A DNA stretch of 64,000 nucleotides from Sulfuricystis sp964478415 (GCA_964478415.1 CAYZII010000003.1:1-64000), one strand, 5' to 3'. Counted from the stretch's first letter, positions 35,369-45,130 are shown. The notes: generated by a model not told the origin, from the letters alone. Translations and numbers: made by a program.

Positions 35369-38101
35369 TCAGCTCAGTTTGCCGTGGCAGTGCTTGTATT
35401 TCTTGCCGGAACCGCAGGGACAGGGATCGTTCCTGCCAATCTTGGGCATCGTGCGCTCCTGCGGCAGCGGTTTCTTTTCACCCTTAGCGGCGCTGGCCAG
35501 CGCTTCGTCATAGTCGGCATGATGGTATTGCACGTTGTCGACCTGTGGATGCGCCTGCTCGGCCTCCTGCATCTGTGTCTCGCTGCGTATCTCGACCGTC
35601 ATCAACAGGCGGGTGACCTCGTTGCGCACCGTGGTCAACAAGGCCTCGAACAGTTCGAAGGCCTCGCGCTTGTATTCCTGTTTCGGATTCTTCTGCGCAT
35701 AGCCGCGCAGATGGATGCCCTGGCGCAAATGATCGAGCGCGGCCAGGTGCTCGCGCCAATGGTTGTCGAGACTCTGCAGCATCACGCTGCGCTCGAAACT
35801 TTGCCAGGCGGCGAGATCGACCTTGGCCACTTTCTCCGCATAGGCGGCATCGGCGGCAGCGAGGATGCGCTGGAGCAAATCGTCGTCGCCGAGTTTCGGC
35901 TCGTCCTTGACCCACTGGACGATTGGCAGCTTGAGGGCCAACTCGCCCGCCAGCGCCGTCTCCAAGCCGGGAAGGTTCCATTGCTCTTCGACGCTGTCGG
36001 CCGGCACGAACTCCCGGAACAGGTCGTGAATCACGCCCTGGCGCATCGCACTGATGGTATCGGAGATGTCGTGAGCATCGAGTAGTTCGTTGCGCTGCTG
36101 GTAGATCACCTTGCGCTGATCATTGGCGACGTCGTCATACTCGAGCAGCTGCTTGCGGATGTCGAAATTGCGTTGTTCCACCTTGCGTTGCGCCGATTCG
36201 ATCGAGCGCGTCACCAGCGGGTGTTCGATCGGCTCGCCCTCGGGAATCTTCAGCCGCACCATGATGGCATTCAGGCGGTCGCCGGCGAAGATCTTCAGCA
36301 GCGGGTCTTCGAGGGACAGATAAAAGCGTGACGAACCGGGATCGCCCTGCCGCCCGGCGCGACCACGCAACTGGTTGTCAATACGGCGCGATTCGTGTCG
36401 CTCGGAGCCGATGATATGCAATCCGCCGGCGGCGATCACCTGGTCGTGCAAAGCCTGCCATTCGTTCCGCAGTGCGGTGATCTTGGCTTCCTTCTCCTCG
36501 GGCGAAAGCTTGGCATCGGCACGGATCATTTCGATCTGCTTTTCGACATTGCCACCGAGCACGATGTCGGTGCCGCGACCAGCCATGTTGGTGGCGATCG
36601 TGATCATGCCGGGACTCCCTGCCTGGGCGACGATCTCGGCCTCGCGCGCATGCTGCTTGGCATTCAGCACCTGATGGGGCAAGCCTGCCTTGCTAAGCAG
36701 CTTGGAGAGGAGCTCGGAATTCTCGATCGAGGTGGTGCCAACCAGCACGGGCTGGCCGCGACGATGACAGTCCTGGATGTCGGCCAGGATGGCCTGGTAT
36801 TTCTCATTTGCGGTGCGATAGATCTGGTCGTTGAGATCTTTGCGGATCATCGGTTTGTTGGTCGGGATGACCACCGTCTCCAGGCCGTAGATTTGCTGAA
36901 ATTCATAAGCCTCCGTATCCGCCGTGCCGGTCATGCCGGCGAGCTTCTCGTAGAGGCGGAAATAGTTCTGGAAGGTGATCGAGGCCAGCGTCTGGTTCTC
37001 GGACTGGATCGGCACGCCTTCCTTCGCCTCGACGGCCTGGTGCAGGCCATCGGACCAGCGCCGGCCGATCATCAGGCGGCCGGTGAATTCATCGACGATG
37101 ATCACCTCACCGTTCTGCACCACGTAATGCTGATCGCGATGGAACAGGTGATGGGCGCGTAGCGCGGCATAGAGGTGATGAATCAGCAGGATGTTGTGCG
37201 GATCGTAGAGACTGCTGCCCTCCGGCAGCAGACCGAGCTCGACGAGGATGCGTTCGGCCTTTTCGTGCCCCTGTTCGGTGAGCAACACGGAGTGGTTCTT
37301 CAAATCGACGATGAAGTCGCCGGTATCTTTTTCTTCGGGGCTCTGGGCCGCAACCCCCTTGTCCAGCAGCGGCGGCACGGCGTTCATTTTGATGTAGAGA
37401 TCGGTATGCTGCTCGGCCTGGCCGGAGATGATCAACGGCGTCCTGGCCTCGTCGATCAGGATCGAATCCACCTCGTCGACGATCGCGTAGTGAAGTCCAC
37501 GCTGCACACGGTCACTCGCGGCATAGACCATGTTGTCGCGCAGGTAGTCGAAGCCGAATTCGTTGTTGGTGCCATAGGTGATGTCGGCAGCATAGGCAGC
37601 CTGCTTCTCGGCGTGGCTCATCTGTGGCAGGTTGCAGCCGACCGTCAGGCCAAGGAAGTGATAGACCTTGCCCATCCATGCCGCGTCGCGGCTGGCCAGA
37701 TAGTCATTGACAGTGACGACGTGCACCCCCTTGCCGGTCAGTGCGTTCAGATAGGCCGGCAAAGTGGCCACCAGGGTCTTGCCCTCGCCGGTGCGCATCT
37801 CGGCGATCTTGTTGTCGTTAAGCACCATGCCACCGATCAGCTGCACATCGAAGTGCCGCATGCCAAGCACGCGCCGTGCCGCTTCGCGCACCACGGCGAA
37901 GGCTTCGGGCAACAGGCTCTCGAGCGTCTCGCCATTCGCCAGGCGTGCTTTGAAGGCAGGGGTCTGGGCGGCCAGTTCCTCGTCGCTCATCGCCTGCATG
38001 CGCGGTTCCAGCGCATTGATGGCCTTGACGACGACGGAATACTGCTTCAGCAGCCTGTCATTGCGGCTGCCGAAAATCTTTTTCAGAAAACCGGAAATCA
38101 T
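35369..38101 (-). CDS. secA: Preprotein translocase ATPase SecA
   Basis: A 910-residue protein with MRTGEGKTLVATLPAYL (Walker A), DEVDSILIDEARTPLIIS (Walker B) and a C-terminal zinc and SecB-binding tail CPCGSGKKYKHCH. It drives post-translational export through SecYEG. Full length; the ATG gives the usual start (SGFLKKIFGSRNDRLLK). An M23 peptidase gene precedes it, as in other betaproteobacteria. Confidence 0.97.
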   Translation of the reverse strand: MISGFLKKIFGSRNDRLLKQYSVVVKAINALEPRMQAMSDEELAAQTPAFKARLANGETLESLLPEAFAVVREAARRVLGMRHFDVQLIGGMVLNDNKIAEMRTGEGKTLVATLPAYLNALTGKGVHVVTVNDYLASRDAAWMGKVYHFLGLTVGCNLPQMSHAEKQAAYAADITYGTNNEFGFDYLRDNMVYAASDRVQRGLHYAIVDEVDSILIDEARTPLIISGQAEQHTDLYIKMNAVPPLLDKGVAAQSPEEKDTGDFIVDLKNHSVLLTEQGHEKAERILVELGLLPEGSSLYDPHNILLIHHLYAALRAHHLFHRDQHYVVQNGEVIIVDEFTGRLMIGRRWSDGLHQAVEAKEGVPIQSENQTLASITFQNYFRLYEKLAGMTGTADTEAYEFQQIYGLETVVIPTNKPMIRKDLNDQIYRTANEKYQAILADIQDCHRRGQPVLVGTTSIENSELLSKLLSKAGLPHQVLNAKQHAREAEIVAQAGSPGMITIATNMAGRGTDIVLGGNVEKQIEMIRADAKLSPEEKEAKITALRNEWQALHDQVIAAGGLHIIGSERHESRRIDNQLRGRAGRQGDPGSSRFYLSLEDPLLKIFAGDRLNAIMVRLKIPEGEPIEHPLVTRSIESAQRKVEQRNFDIRKQLLEYDDVANDQRKVIYQQRNELLDAHDISDTISAMRQGVIHDLFREFVPADSVEEQWNLPGLETALAGELALKLPIVQWVKDEPKLGDDDLLQRILAAADAAYAEKVAKVDLAAWQSFERSVMLQSLDNHWREHLAALDHLRQGIHLRGYAQKNPKQEYKREAFELFEALLTTVRNEVTRLLMTVEIRSETQMQEAEQAHPQVDNVQYHHADYDEALASAAKGEKKPLPQERTMPKIGRNDPCPCGSGKKYKHCHGKLS

Positions 38102-38198
38102 CGGATCGCGCCTTGAAATGCGGGAAGCCGCCGTGCGCCAGGCGCTGCGGCAGCGAAGTATGGAATCTTACCACGCGGGGGCTGGCGCGCTCCGGCCG

Positions 38199-39137
38199 TC
38201 AGCGGCGCGCGAGCTTGCTTTCGCTTCTACCGAGGAAACGTTCGGGGTTCTGCGCTACCCCTTTCAGGCGCACCTCGAAATGCAGATGGGGACCGGTGCT
38301 GCGCCCAGTCGAGCCAACCGTGGCGATCTGCTGGCCGCGCTGCACAAATTCGCCGGGTTTGACAAGCACGGTGGCGGCATGGGCATAGCGGGTGACGAGT
38401 TCGTCCCCATGATCGATCTCCACGACATTGCCATACTCCGGATGACGTTCGGCACTCAGCACGATACCCGGGGCGGCGGTCAGGATCGGGGTGCCGGGCG
38501 GCGCGGTAAAATCGATGCCTTCGTGCAGCGCCATCTGACCGGTAAAGGGATCAGTGCGCCAGCCGAAGCCCGAGGCACGCACACCATCGGGCACGGGATT
38601 TGCCGAGAAAAGCAGGCTGCTACGGAGACGCTCTTCGAGGATGCGGTTTTCCAGGCTCGCCAAAACCTCGCTCTTCGCCTCGACCTGCCGCGTCAGATCG
38701 TCGAGGGCGCGTTGCAAGGCTTGTTCATCCAGCTTGTCCGGCGCCACCAGCGGCCCCCCACGGGCTATGCCGCTGACCAGCGGCACCGGCTTGAGTTCCT
38801 TGATCTTGACGCCGGCGAGTCCAGCCAGACGTTCGCCCAGGGAGTCGAGTTCCAGGAGTTGCGCCTGCATCTGGCCCAGCCGGGTGGCCATATTGACAAG
38901 GTTCTCGCGCACCATGTCGCGCGTCTTCGCGGCCTCTTCGAGGCTGATGCTGCGCAGCGTTTCTTCCAGGAATGACAGACGCATCGAGGCGGCATGGCGC
39001 AGGGTCAGAAAGGAAAACGTCGCTGAGAGCGTCACGACCATGACGATCAAGGCAGTTGCGGCTAGAAGCAGATGACGCCCGGTCAACGTGATGCTGCGGG
39101 CAGTCGCCATGCGATCGGAGACGAGAATTATCTGCAC
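38199..39137 (-). CDS. M23 family metallopeptidase (membrane-anchored LytM-type)
   Basis: A 312-residue protein: one N-terminal membrane helix (about residues 24-48), a coiled-coil region (about 55-180), and a C-terminal M23 domain with metal ligands in HEGIDF and HLHFEV. Such proteins cut or regulate cutting of peptidoglycan at division or elongation. All metal ligands appear present, so it may be active. It is next to secA, 97 bases apart, and divergent from the DUF721 gene. Confidence 0.9.
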   Translation of the reverse strand: MQIILVSDRMATARSITLTGRHLLLAATALIVMVVTLSATFSFLTLRHAASMRLSFLEETLRSISLEEAAKTRDMVRENLVNMATRLGQMQAQLLELDSLGERLAGLAGVKIKELKPVPLVSGIARGGPLVAPDKLDEQALQRALDDLTRQVEAKSEVLASLENRILEERLRSSLLFSANPVPDGVRASGFGWRTDPFTGQMALHEGIDFTAPPGTPILTAAPGIVLSAERHPEYGNVVEIDHGDELVTRYAHAATVLVKPGEFVQRGQQIATVGSTGRSTGPHLHFEVRLKGVAQNPERFLGRSESKLARR

Positions 39138-39212
39138 GCGTATACTCCCTCATTGATCCGACTAACCAGATGCGCCGACTCGACGCTTCACCAGGAAACC
39201 CGCACGCGCCAA

Positions 39213-39692
39213 ATGCTGCCTGCTCGCCCACGTGGATCGCTGACCGATCATCTGGCCAGCAGTAAGACCTTCGCCCGACTGGCCGATCAGGCGCAACGTC
39301 TGCATCGGCTTCAGATGCTTCTCGAAGCGATGCTGCCAATCCACTTGGCAAGCGCAGCGCGCATCGCCAACCTGAAGCGTGGCAAGGTCATCATCCACGC
39401 CGGCAGCGGCGCGGTCGCGGTCAAGCTCAGGCAAATGGCGCCACGGCTCACCGCAGGGTTCGTGCAACAGGGGCAGGAGGTTAGCGGAATCGAGGTACGG
39501 GTGCAACCCGGCGGGCGAATTTCCTTACCTTCCAGAAAAGTTTCTCCAAGGAAACTGGGGGTTCAGGCGAAGCGCTCACTCACATCGCTGGCTGCCGGCT
39601 TGCCCGAAGATTCGCCGTTGCGCGCCGCCATCGTCAGACTGATCGCCAGCGCCGAAGGCAAAAAAGCTGGCGAGAAGGACCTCAAACGATGA
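39213..39692 (+). CDS. DUF721 (DciA-like) protein
   Basis: A 159-residue protein with the DUF721 fold region (residues about 25-100, including HLASAARIANLKRGKVIIHAG split over two strands), followed by a variable basic tail. DciA-type DUF721 proteins help load the replicative helicase. The ATG at 39213 is chosen because upstream sequence in the frame overlaps the divergent M23 gene and has no family similarity. The position between lpxC and secA is typical of betaproteobacteria. Its 3' end overlaps the convergent small membrane gene. Confidence 0.75.
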   Translation: MLPARPRGSLTDHLASSKTFARLADQAQRLHRLQMLLEAMLPIHLASAARIANLKRGKVIIHAGSGAVAVKLRQMAPRLTAGFVQQGQEVSGIEVRVQPGGRISLPSRKVSPRKLGVQAKRSLTSLAAGLPEDSPLRAAIVRLIASAEGKKAGEKDLKR

Positions 39693-39867
39693 CCAGCAGC
39701 CGTTCAAACGCCAGTAGCGCGAACAACACGAGGGCGAAGACCAGCGCGTATTTCGCGATCCGCCAGGCAAGACGCAGATAGCGTTTCTCGCCGGTAAACA
39801 GGAATGCCAGGATGCCTGCGCCGATGGCGATCGCTGCCAGGATGCCGACGATGCGCAGGAACAGCAT
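39682..39867 (-). CDS. Small two-helix membrane protein
   Basis: A 61-residue protein with two hydrophobic helices (about residues 4-25 and 38-60) and a basic connector (GEKRYLRLAWRIAKY). Short membrane proteins of this type are common between lpxC and DUF721 in betaproteobacteria. The function is unknown. It is transcribed with lpxC, 29 bases downstream of it. Confidence 0.65.
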   Translation of the reverse strand: MLFLRIVGILAAIAIGAGILAFLFTGEKRYLRLAWRIAKYALVFALVLFALLAFERLLVIV

Positions 39868-39896
39868 GGTTCAATCCATTGGAAAGAGCCAGAACT

Positions 39897-40817
39897 TCAT
39901 GCGAATTGCACGTCTGGATACAGCCGCGCCACGCGCGCCGGCGTCATTGCGGCGTGCTCGAAGGTCACCCACTCCCAGGCCGTGGCATCCGCCAGCAAGG
40001 CGCGCAGCAGGCGGTTGTTCAGCGCATGGCCCGATTTGTGGGCGCTGAAGGCGGCCAGCAGCGGCGCACCGAGCAGGTACAGATCGCCGATCGCATCCAG
40101 CACCTTGTGGCGCACGAACTCATCGGGCACGCGCAGCCCGTCCGGGTTGAGCACGCGGTATTCGTCCATCACGATCGCGTTCTCGAGACTGCCGCCGAGG
40201 GCCAGGCCCTGGGCCTGCATGGTCTCGATGTCCTGCATGAAGCCGAAAGTGCGCGCCCGGGCAATGTTGCGGATGTAGGACTGGTCGGCGAAATCGATCG
40301 CCACTTGCGTGCCGGATTTGTCGACGGCGGGGTGATTGAAACGGATCGAGAATTCGAGCCGGAAACCTTCATAGGGCGAAAGACGCGCCCATTTGTCGCC
40401 CTCTTTCACCTCGACGGATTTCTTGATGCGCAGAAAGCGCTTGGCCGCGTCCTGCTCCTCGATGCCGGCCGACTGGAGCAGAAACACGAAAGGCGCGGCA
40501 GAACCATCCAGGATCGGAATTTCCTCGCCATCGACATCGACATGCAGGTTGTCTATCCCTAAGCCCGCCAGCGCGGACATCAGATGCTCGACAGTACCCA
40601 GTTTGGCACCCTCCTTTTCCAAGCACGAGGCCAGCCGGGTATCGCCGACCGCGAGTGGACTGGCCTTGATATCGACGACCGGAGTCAGATCGACGCGATG
40701 GAATACGATGCCGGTACCAGGCAAAGCGGGACGCAGCACGAGCGTGACCTTGGCGCCGGAATGCAAACCGACACCAGTGGTCTTGACGATGGATTTGATG
40801 GTGCGCTGTTTGAGCAT
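39897..40817 (-). CDS. lpxC: UDP-3-O-acyl-N-acetylglucosamine deacetylase LpxC
   Basis: A 306-residue zinc deacetylase that commits precursors to lipid A. Zinc and catalytic residues lie in VEHLMSALAGLGIDN and RHKVLDAIGDLYLLG, with a late HKSGHALNN. Full length, with normal N-terminus (MLKQRTIKSIVKTTGVGLHS). Confidence 0.97.
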   Translation of the reverse strand: MLKQRTIKSIVKTTGVGLHSGAKVTLVLRPALPGTGIVFHRVDLTPVVDIKASPLAVGDTRLASCLEKEGAKLGTVEHLMSALAGLGIDNLHVDVDGEEIPILDGSAAPFVFLLQSAGIEEQDAAKRFLRIKKSVEVKEGDKWARLSPYEGFRLEFSIRFNHPAVDKSGTQVAIDFADQSYIRNIARARTFGFMQDIETMQAQGLALGGSLENAIVMDEYRVLNPDGLRVPDEFVRHKVLDAIGDLYLLGAPLLAAFSAHKSGHALNNRLLRALLADATAWEWVTFEHAAMTPARVARLYPDVQFA

Positions 40818-40864
40818 GCCTCGATTTTACCCGCCTGATGGCCTGAAAAGTCCGAAAAAACGGA

Positions 40865-40892
40865 CAAAAAACGGCGTGCACAGGCACGCCGT
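40865..40892 (-). terminator. Intrinsic terminator after the DUF2892 gene
   Basis: The hairpin ACGGCGTGC (40871-40879) / GCACGCCGT (40884-40892) has a 9-bp stem and a 4-base loop. On the minus strand it is followed by six T residues. It lies 28 bases beyond the stop of the DUF2892 gene and before lpxC. Confidence 0.8.
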
Positions 40893-40919
40893 CGCAGGAT
40901 GGGAAACCGAGGCTGGAGA

Positions 40920-41111
40920 TTATTTTTTCTCGGTGGGGCAGGTACTGATGCCCAACAGCGGATAGAGCGCACAAAAGCCGACCAATCCAGTCGCCAGCGG
41001 CACGACGCCGATCCAGGCCCAAACGGGACCCCCCATCAGCGCCCAGACGATCAGGGCCAAGCCGACAACGATGCGCAGGATACGATCGACACCACCAACG
41101 TTCTGTTTCAT
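40920..41111 (-). CDS. DUF2892 inner-membrane protein
   Basis: A 63-residue protein with two hydrophobic helices and the DUF2892 (YgaP-like) pattern: VGGVDRILRIVVGLAL and a closing GFCALYPLLGISTC. These proteins often accompany sulfur-handling genes or Crp-type regulators; the role is unclear. A near-perfect ribosome binding site (AGGAGG) lies 7 bases before the ATG. An inverted repeat, ACATG-N8-CATGT, lies in its upstream region. Confidence 0.82.
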   Translation of the reverse strand: MKQNVGGVDRILRIVVGLALIVWALMGGPVWAWIGVVPLATGLVGFCALYPLLGISTCPTEKK

Positions 41112-41138
41112 CTTCGTGCCTCCTAGGGGGTTGTAACG

Positions 41139-41156
41139 ACATGAATTAGAACATGT
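41139..41156 (-). promoter_or_regulatory. Inverted repeat, possible operator ahead of the DUF2892 gene
   Basis: ACATGAATTAGAACATGT is a 5-bp inverted repeat with an 8-base spacer, 28 bases upstream of the DUF2892 ATG. It does not match the Fnr consensus. A regulator binding site is possible but unproven. Confidence 0.3.
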
Positions 41157-41194
41157 GCGCAGGATTTCGTTCAGTAACCATTGTCACAGAGGGT

Positions 41195-41836
41195 TCACCC
41201 GGCGATACGGCGTAAGCCGGCCGGGTCGAGAATCTCGATCTGTTCGCGGCCGAGACGCACCAGCCCCTGCTCGGCGAAGCCTTTCAGCAAGCGGCTGACC
41301 ATCTCGCGCACACTGCCCAGCTCGTCGGCGAGCTGCTGGTGGGTGACGTTCAGCATCCGTCCCTTGCCGAGCAGCAGATTCGCCAGTCGCTGGTCGAGCT
41401 TGCGAAAGGCGACTTCCTCGACGAGCTGCATCAACTCGGCGATGCGCTCGGCAAACAGCGAAAAAACGAAGTCACGGAACGCCGGGGTTGCGAGCAGCGC
41501 ATCGAAAAGCTCGGGGGGCAGCAGGATCAGCTCGCTGTCGGTTTCCGTCACCCCAAGGGCGTTGTAATTGGTGCGCCCGAGCAGGCAGCTCGAGGTGATG
41601 ATGCAGCTTTCTCCGGGCAGCACCTTGTAGAGTGGCAACTCGCGGCCGTTTGCAGCCCTCTTGAGGACGCGGATGGCGCCACTCATGACGAGAGGGAAAC
41701 CCTGACAGGGCTGGCGTTCGTCGAACAGCACCGTCCCGGCCGGTACGCGCAGGCGCTGCCCTTCGGCAGCCAGACGCTTCGCCAGCGCAGCGGGTAATGC
41801 CTGCATCACCGGATACAGCTCGGCGAGGGCGGCCAT
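41195..41836 (-). CDS. Crp/Fnr-family transcriptional regulator
   Basis: A 213-residue regulator with an N-terminal cyclic-nucleotide-type effector domain and a C-terminal helix-turn-helix (VTHQQLADELGSVREMVSRLLKGF). It lacks the N-terminal Cys cluster of oxygen-sensing Fnr. Its recognition helix (SVREMVSR) differs from the E--SR pattern of Fnr, so whether it binds the TTGAT-type boxes near nosD and norQ is open. It overlaps the stop of xth (ATGA). The neighbouring DUF2892 gene is a common companion. Confidence 0.85.
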   Translation of the reverse strand: MAALAELYPVMQALPAALAKRLAAEGQRLRVPAGTVLFDERQPCQGFPLVMSGAIRVLKRAANGRELPLYKVLPGESCIITSSCLLGRTNYNALGVTETDSELILLPPELFDALLATPAFRDFVFSLFAERIAELMQLVEEVAFRKLDQRLANLLLGKGRMLNVTHQQLADELGSVREMVSRLLKGFAEQGLVRLGREQIEILDPAGLRRIAG

Positions 41837-42600
41837 CAGGCAAACTCCGCGATCACCGGCGCATGATCCGACGGGCGCTCGCGCTTGCGCAGCGCGATAT
41901 CGATCGTGCAGGCACGGCAGCGCTCAGCCAGCGGTTGCGAGACCAGGATGTGATCGATGCGCAACCCATGATTGCGCCGGAACGCCATCATCCGGTAATC
42001 CCACCAGGAAAAGCTCTTCTCAGGCTGGGGGAAGAGCCGGAAGGCATCGATGAGGCCGAGTTCGAGGAAACGGCGGAAAGCGGCACGTTCCGGCTCACTC
42101 ACCAGCACCTGCCCCTGCCATGCCTGTGGATCATGCACGTCCCGGTCTTCCGGCGCGATGTTGAAATCGCCGAGCAGCGCCAAGTGCGGATGACGCTCCA
42201 GCTCGTCTTTCAGCCAGCGGGCGAGTGCCTCGAGCCAAGCGAGCTTGTAGGCATATTTGTCGGAGCCCACCGCCTGACCATTCGGCATATAGGCACAGAT
42301 ACAGCGCACGCCATCGACCGTCGCGGCGAGCAGGCGTTTTTGTCCATCCTCGAAACCCGGCAGATCGCGCACCACCTCGCTCGCTTCGTTCCGCGTGAGC
42401 AGCGCCACGCCATTGTAGGTCTTCTGCCCGTTATGTAACCCCTGGTAACCCGCGGCAGCGAGTTCCGCGAATGGAAAGCCGGCGTCTTCGGTCTTCGTCT
42501 CCTGCAGACAGACCACAGCCGGCTGCCTGCTGGCCAGCCAGTCCAGCAGATGTGGCAGTCTGACCTTCAGCGAATTGACGTTCCAGGTGGCCAGCTTCAA
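41836..42600 (-). CDS. xth: Exodeoxyribonuclease III
   Basis: A 254-residue AP endonuclease/3' exonuclease with KLATWNVNSLKVRL, the metal-site Glu in LQETKTED, GDFNIAPEDRDVHDP, and the final SDHAPV. The family normally starts with MKLATWN; here that position is a TTG at 42600, five bases after the preceding gene, with a purine-rich site (AAAAGGGG) about 12 bases upstream. No ATG fits as well. Confidence 0.92.
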   Translation of the reverse strand: MKLATWNVNSLKVRLPHLLDWLASRQPAVVCLQETKTEDAGFPFAELAAAGYQGLHNGQKTYNGVALLTRNEASEVVRDLPGFEDGQKRLLAATVDGVRCICAYMPNGQAVGSDKYAYKLAWLEALARWLKDELERHPHLALLGDFNIAPEDRDVHDPQAWQGQVLVSEPERAAFRRFLELGLIDAFRLFPQPEKSFSWWDYRMMAFRRNHGLRIDHILVSQPLAERCRACTIDIALRKRERPSDHAPVIAEFA

Positions 42601-42604
42601 TGCG

Positions 42605-43075
42605 TTAGCGCCCCTTTTCCTTCGGATAGCCCGCGGCATCGAGCAGCCGCTGCCAGTCGGATAGCCGCCAGCCGACGACGTTCTTCGTGCCGGCGGTGAG
42701 CACGGGCACGACAGCCTCACCACCTCCCACGACTTTCCTCAGCGCTTCGACGTCTTCCTTGGTTGTGACACTTTTCTCGGTGAAGGGAATACCGCGCGAT
42801 TTCAGGTAGTCCCGCCCTTCGTTGCACCCTTCCTTGCAATCGGGACTGACATAGAGGGTCACCGGGAAATTCGCCATCGCCTCGCGCACCACATACGGGA
42901 GGGTAGGATCCGCCGCCGGCGCTCCGTGACGCATCGCCTGGGCTTTCCCGGCCATCGAGGGCGGCGGGCGATCGCCATAATGCACCTTGCCGTGTTCATC
43001 GACCCAGCGGTAGTACTGCGCAGCGCAAACACCGGCACTCAGGCTCAACACGCAAAACATGGCAAAGCGTTTCAT
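42605..43075 (-). CDS. Secreted DUF4124 and glutaredoxin-like protein
   Basis: A 156-residue secreted protein (signal peptide about residues 1-19) with a DUF4124 segment (YYRWVDEHGKVHYGDRPP) and a thioredoxin/glutaredoxin-like second half (VTLYVSPDCKEGCNEGRDYL, GIPFTEKSV, VPVLTAG). The active site is CxxxC rather than CxxC. It lies between the oligopeptidase gene and xth. The function is unknown; thiol exchange in the periplasm is possible. Confidence 0.75.
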   Translation of the reverse strand: MKRFAMFCVLSLSAGVCAAQYYRWVDEHGKVHYGDRPPPSMAGKAQAMRHGAPAADPTLPYVVREAMANFPVTLYVSPDCKEGCNEGRDYLKSRGIPFTEKSVTTKEDVEALRKVVGGGEAVVPVLTAGTKNVVGWRLSDWQRLLDAAGYPKEKGR

Positions 43076-43093
43076 GACGCCTTCCTTTTTCGT

Positions 43094-45130
43094 TCAGGCA
43101 GCAGGCTCGACCATGCCATTATGGCGCAACAGCGCCTCGAATGATGGCTCCCGGCCACGGAAAGCCTTGAAGGATTCGAGCGCCGGGCGCGAGCCGCCGA
43201 CGGCGAGAATCTCGCGCCAGAAGCGCTCGCCGGTCACCGCATCGAGCACCGTGCCGACCTCGGGGACGACCTCCTCGAACGCGGCATAGGCATCGGCGGA
43301 GAGCACCTCGGCCCATTTGTAGCTGTAATAGCCCGCCGCATAACCACCAGCGAAGATGTGGGAGAAGCTGTGGGGAAAACGATTCCACTCGGGTGGCACG
43401 ATCACCGCGACTTCGCGGCGCACCTCGTCGAGTAGCTGCATGAAATCCTTGCGATTCTCCCAATGCAGGCGCAGATCGAAGAGCGCGAACTCGATCTGGC
43501 GCAGCATAAACAGCCCGCTTTGGAAGTTCTTCGCCGCGATCATCTTGTCGAACAGGGCGCGCGGCAATGGTTCGCCCGTGTCGACATGGGCGCTCATATC
43601 CTTGAGCACGTCCCATTCCCAGCAGAAGTTTTCCATGAACTGGCTGGGCAGCTCGACGGCATCCCACTCGACCCCATCGATGCCGGAGACCGCAAGCTCA
43701 TCGACTTCGCTGAGCAGGTGGTGCAGGCCGTGGCCGGTTTCGTGGAACAGTGTCAACACGTCGTCGTGGGTGAGCAGCGCAGGCTTGCCCGCCAGCGGTG
43801 GCGTGAAATTGCAGCACAGGTAAGCGAGCGGCGTCTGGATCGTGCCGTCTTTCCAGCGCCGACCGATCGCATCGGCCATCCACGCGCCGCCGCGCTTGGT
43901 CTCGCGCGCATAGAGATCGAGAAAGAACTGGCCGACGAGTCGCCCTTGCCGCTCGATGCGGAAAAACAGCACATCGGGATGCCAGGCCGGCGCCTGATCC
44001 GCCACGATCCTGACGCCGAAAAGGGTTTCGATGCAGCGGAACAGCCCCCCGAGCACCTTGGGCAGAGGGAAGTACTGTTTCACTTCGTCGTCGGAAAAGC
44101 TGTAGCGCGCCTGTTTGAGCTTTTCGGACGCCCAGGAGATATCCCAGCTCGCCAGTTCTTTCAAACCCAACTCGCGCGCCGCAAAGTCGCGCAGCTCGGC
44201 GAGATCGCGCTCGGCAAACGGTCTGGCGCGTGCCGCGAGATCGCGTAAGAAAGCGGCTACTTGCGCAGGCGAATCGGCCATTTTCGGTGTCAGCGAGAGC
44301 TCGGCATAGTTCGCAAAACCGAGCAGGCGAGCTTCCTCGGCGCGCAGTTCGAGGATGCGCTCGATCAATGGCCCGTTGTCCCATTCAGGCTTGCCGAACT
44401 CGGAGGCACGCGTCGCGTAGGCGCGATACATCCGGTAACGCAAATCACGATCGTCGGCGTACTGCATCACCGGCAGATACGACGGCGCATGAAGGGTGAA
44501 CTTCCAACCCGCTTTGCCTTCTTTTTCGGCAGCCGCCCGCGCCGCCGCCTTGACATCCTCTGGCAGACCAGCGAGGACAGCCTCGTCGCTGACCCATTCC
44601 AGATGGGCATTGGTGGCATCGAGCAGATTCTCGGCGAACTTCGCGCCCAGCGCCGAGAGCTCCTGCTGGATGGTGAGGAAACGCGGCTTCTTCTCAGCCG
44701 GCAATTCCGCCCCCGCGAGACGGAAATCACGCAGTTCGTGAGCGACGATGCGCCGGCGCACCGGGTTCAGATGCGCATACTCGGAACTAGCGGCGAGCGC
44801 CTTGTATTTCTCATAGAGCGTGACATTCTGGCCCAGTTCGGCGTAAAAGCGCGTCACTTCCGGCAACAACGCGTTATAGGCATCGCGCCATTCGGGAACA
44901 TCATTCACGCCGTGCATGTGCTGCACCAGCCCCCAGGCGCGCCCGAGCCGCTCGCCAGCATCGGTGAGGGGCTGAACGAAAGCCTCCCAGGTCGGCGGGG
45001 AGTCAGGGCGCTCCAGCCGTGTCAGCAATCCACGGTATTCATCGATCAGCTGGCGGATCGCCGGGGCGACGTGTTCGGGCCGGATTTCCGCGAAACGCGG
45101 CAGCCCGCTGAAATCGAGCAATGGGTTCAT
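43094..45130 (-). CDS. prlC: Oligopeptidase A (M3 family)
   Basis: A 678-residue zinc peptidase with the HETGH metal site (LFHETGHGLHHLL) and a downstream Glu ligand, plus the conserved AIGRRWKDGTIQTPLAYLCCNF region (in two parts). It breaks down short peptides, including signal peptides, in the cytoplasm. Length is normal. 72 bases, with a partial repeat copy, separate it from purC. Confidence 0.95.
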   Translation of the reverse strand: MNPLLDFSGLPRFAEIRPEHVAPAIRQLIDEYRGLLTRLERPDSPPTWEAFVQPLTDAGERLGRAWGLVQHMHGVNDVPEWRDAYNALLPEVTRFYAELGQNVTLYEKYKALAASSEYAHLNPVRRRIVAHELRDFRLAGAELPAEKKPRFLTIQQELSALGAKFAENLLDATNAHLEWVSDEAVLAGLPEDVKAAARAAAEKEGKAGWKFTLHAPSYLPVMQYADDRDLRYRMYRAYATRASEFGKPEWDNGPLIERILELRAEEARLLGFANYAELSLTPKMADSPAQVAAFLRDLAARARPFAERDLAELRDFAARELGLKELASWDISWASEKLKQARYSFSDDEVKQYFPLPKVLGGLFRCIETLFGVRIVADQAPAWHPDVLFFRIERQGRLVGQFFLDLYARETKRGGAWMADAIGRRWKDGTIQTPLAYLCCNFTPPLAGKPALLTHDDVLTLFHETGHGLHHLLSEVDELAVSGIDGVEWDAVELPSQFMENFCWEWDVLKDMSAHVDTGEPLPRALFDKMIAAKNFQSGLFMLRQIEFALFDLRLHWENRKDFMQLLDEVRREVAVIVPPEWNRFPHSFSHIFAGGYAAGYYSYKWAEVLSADAYAAFEEVVPEVGTVLDAVTGERFWREILAVGGSRPALESFKAFRGREPSFEALLRHNGMVEPAA

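Noticed and set aside
34505..36085. A 526-codon open frame on the plus strand
   Set aside because: It is antisense to mtnA and secA, both strong matches; no domain was seen.
43846..43872. Repeat-like GTGCCGTCTTTCCAGCGCCG in the oligopeptidase gene
   Set aside because: On the coding strand it encodes GRRWKDGT, which is conserved in the family.
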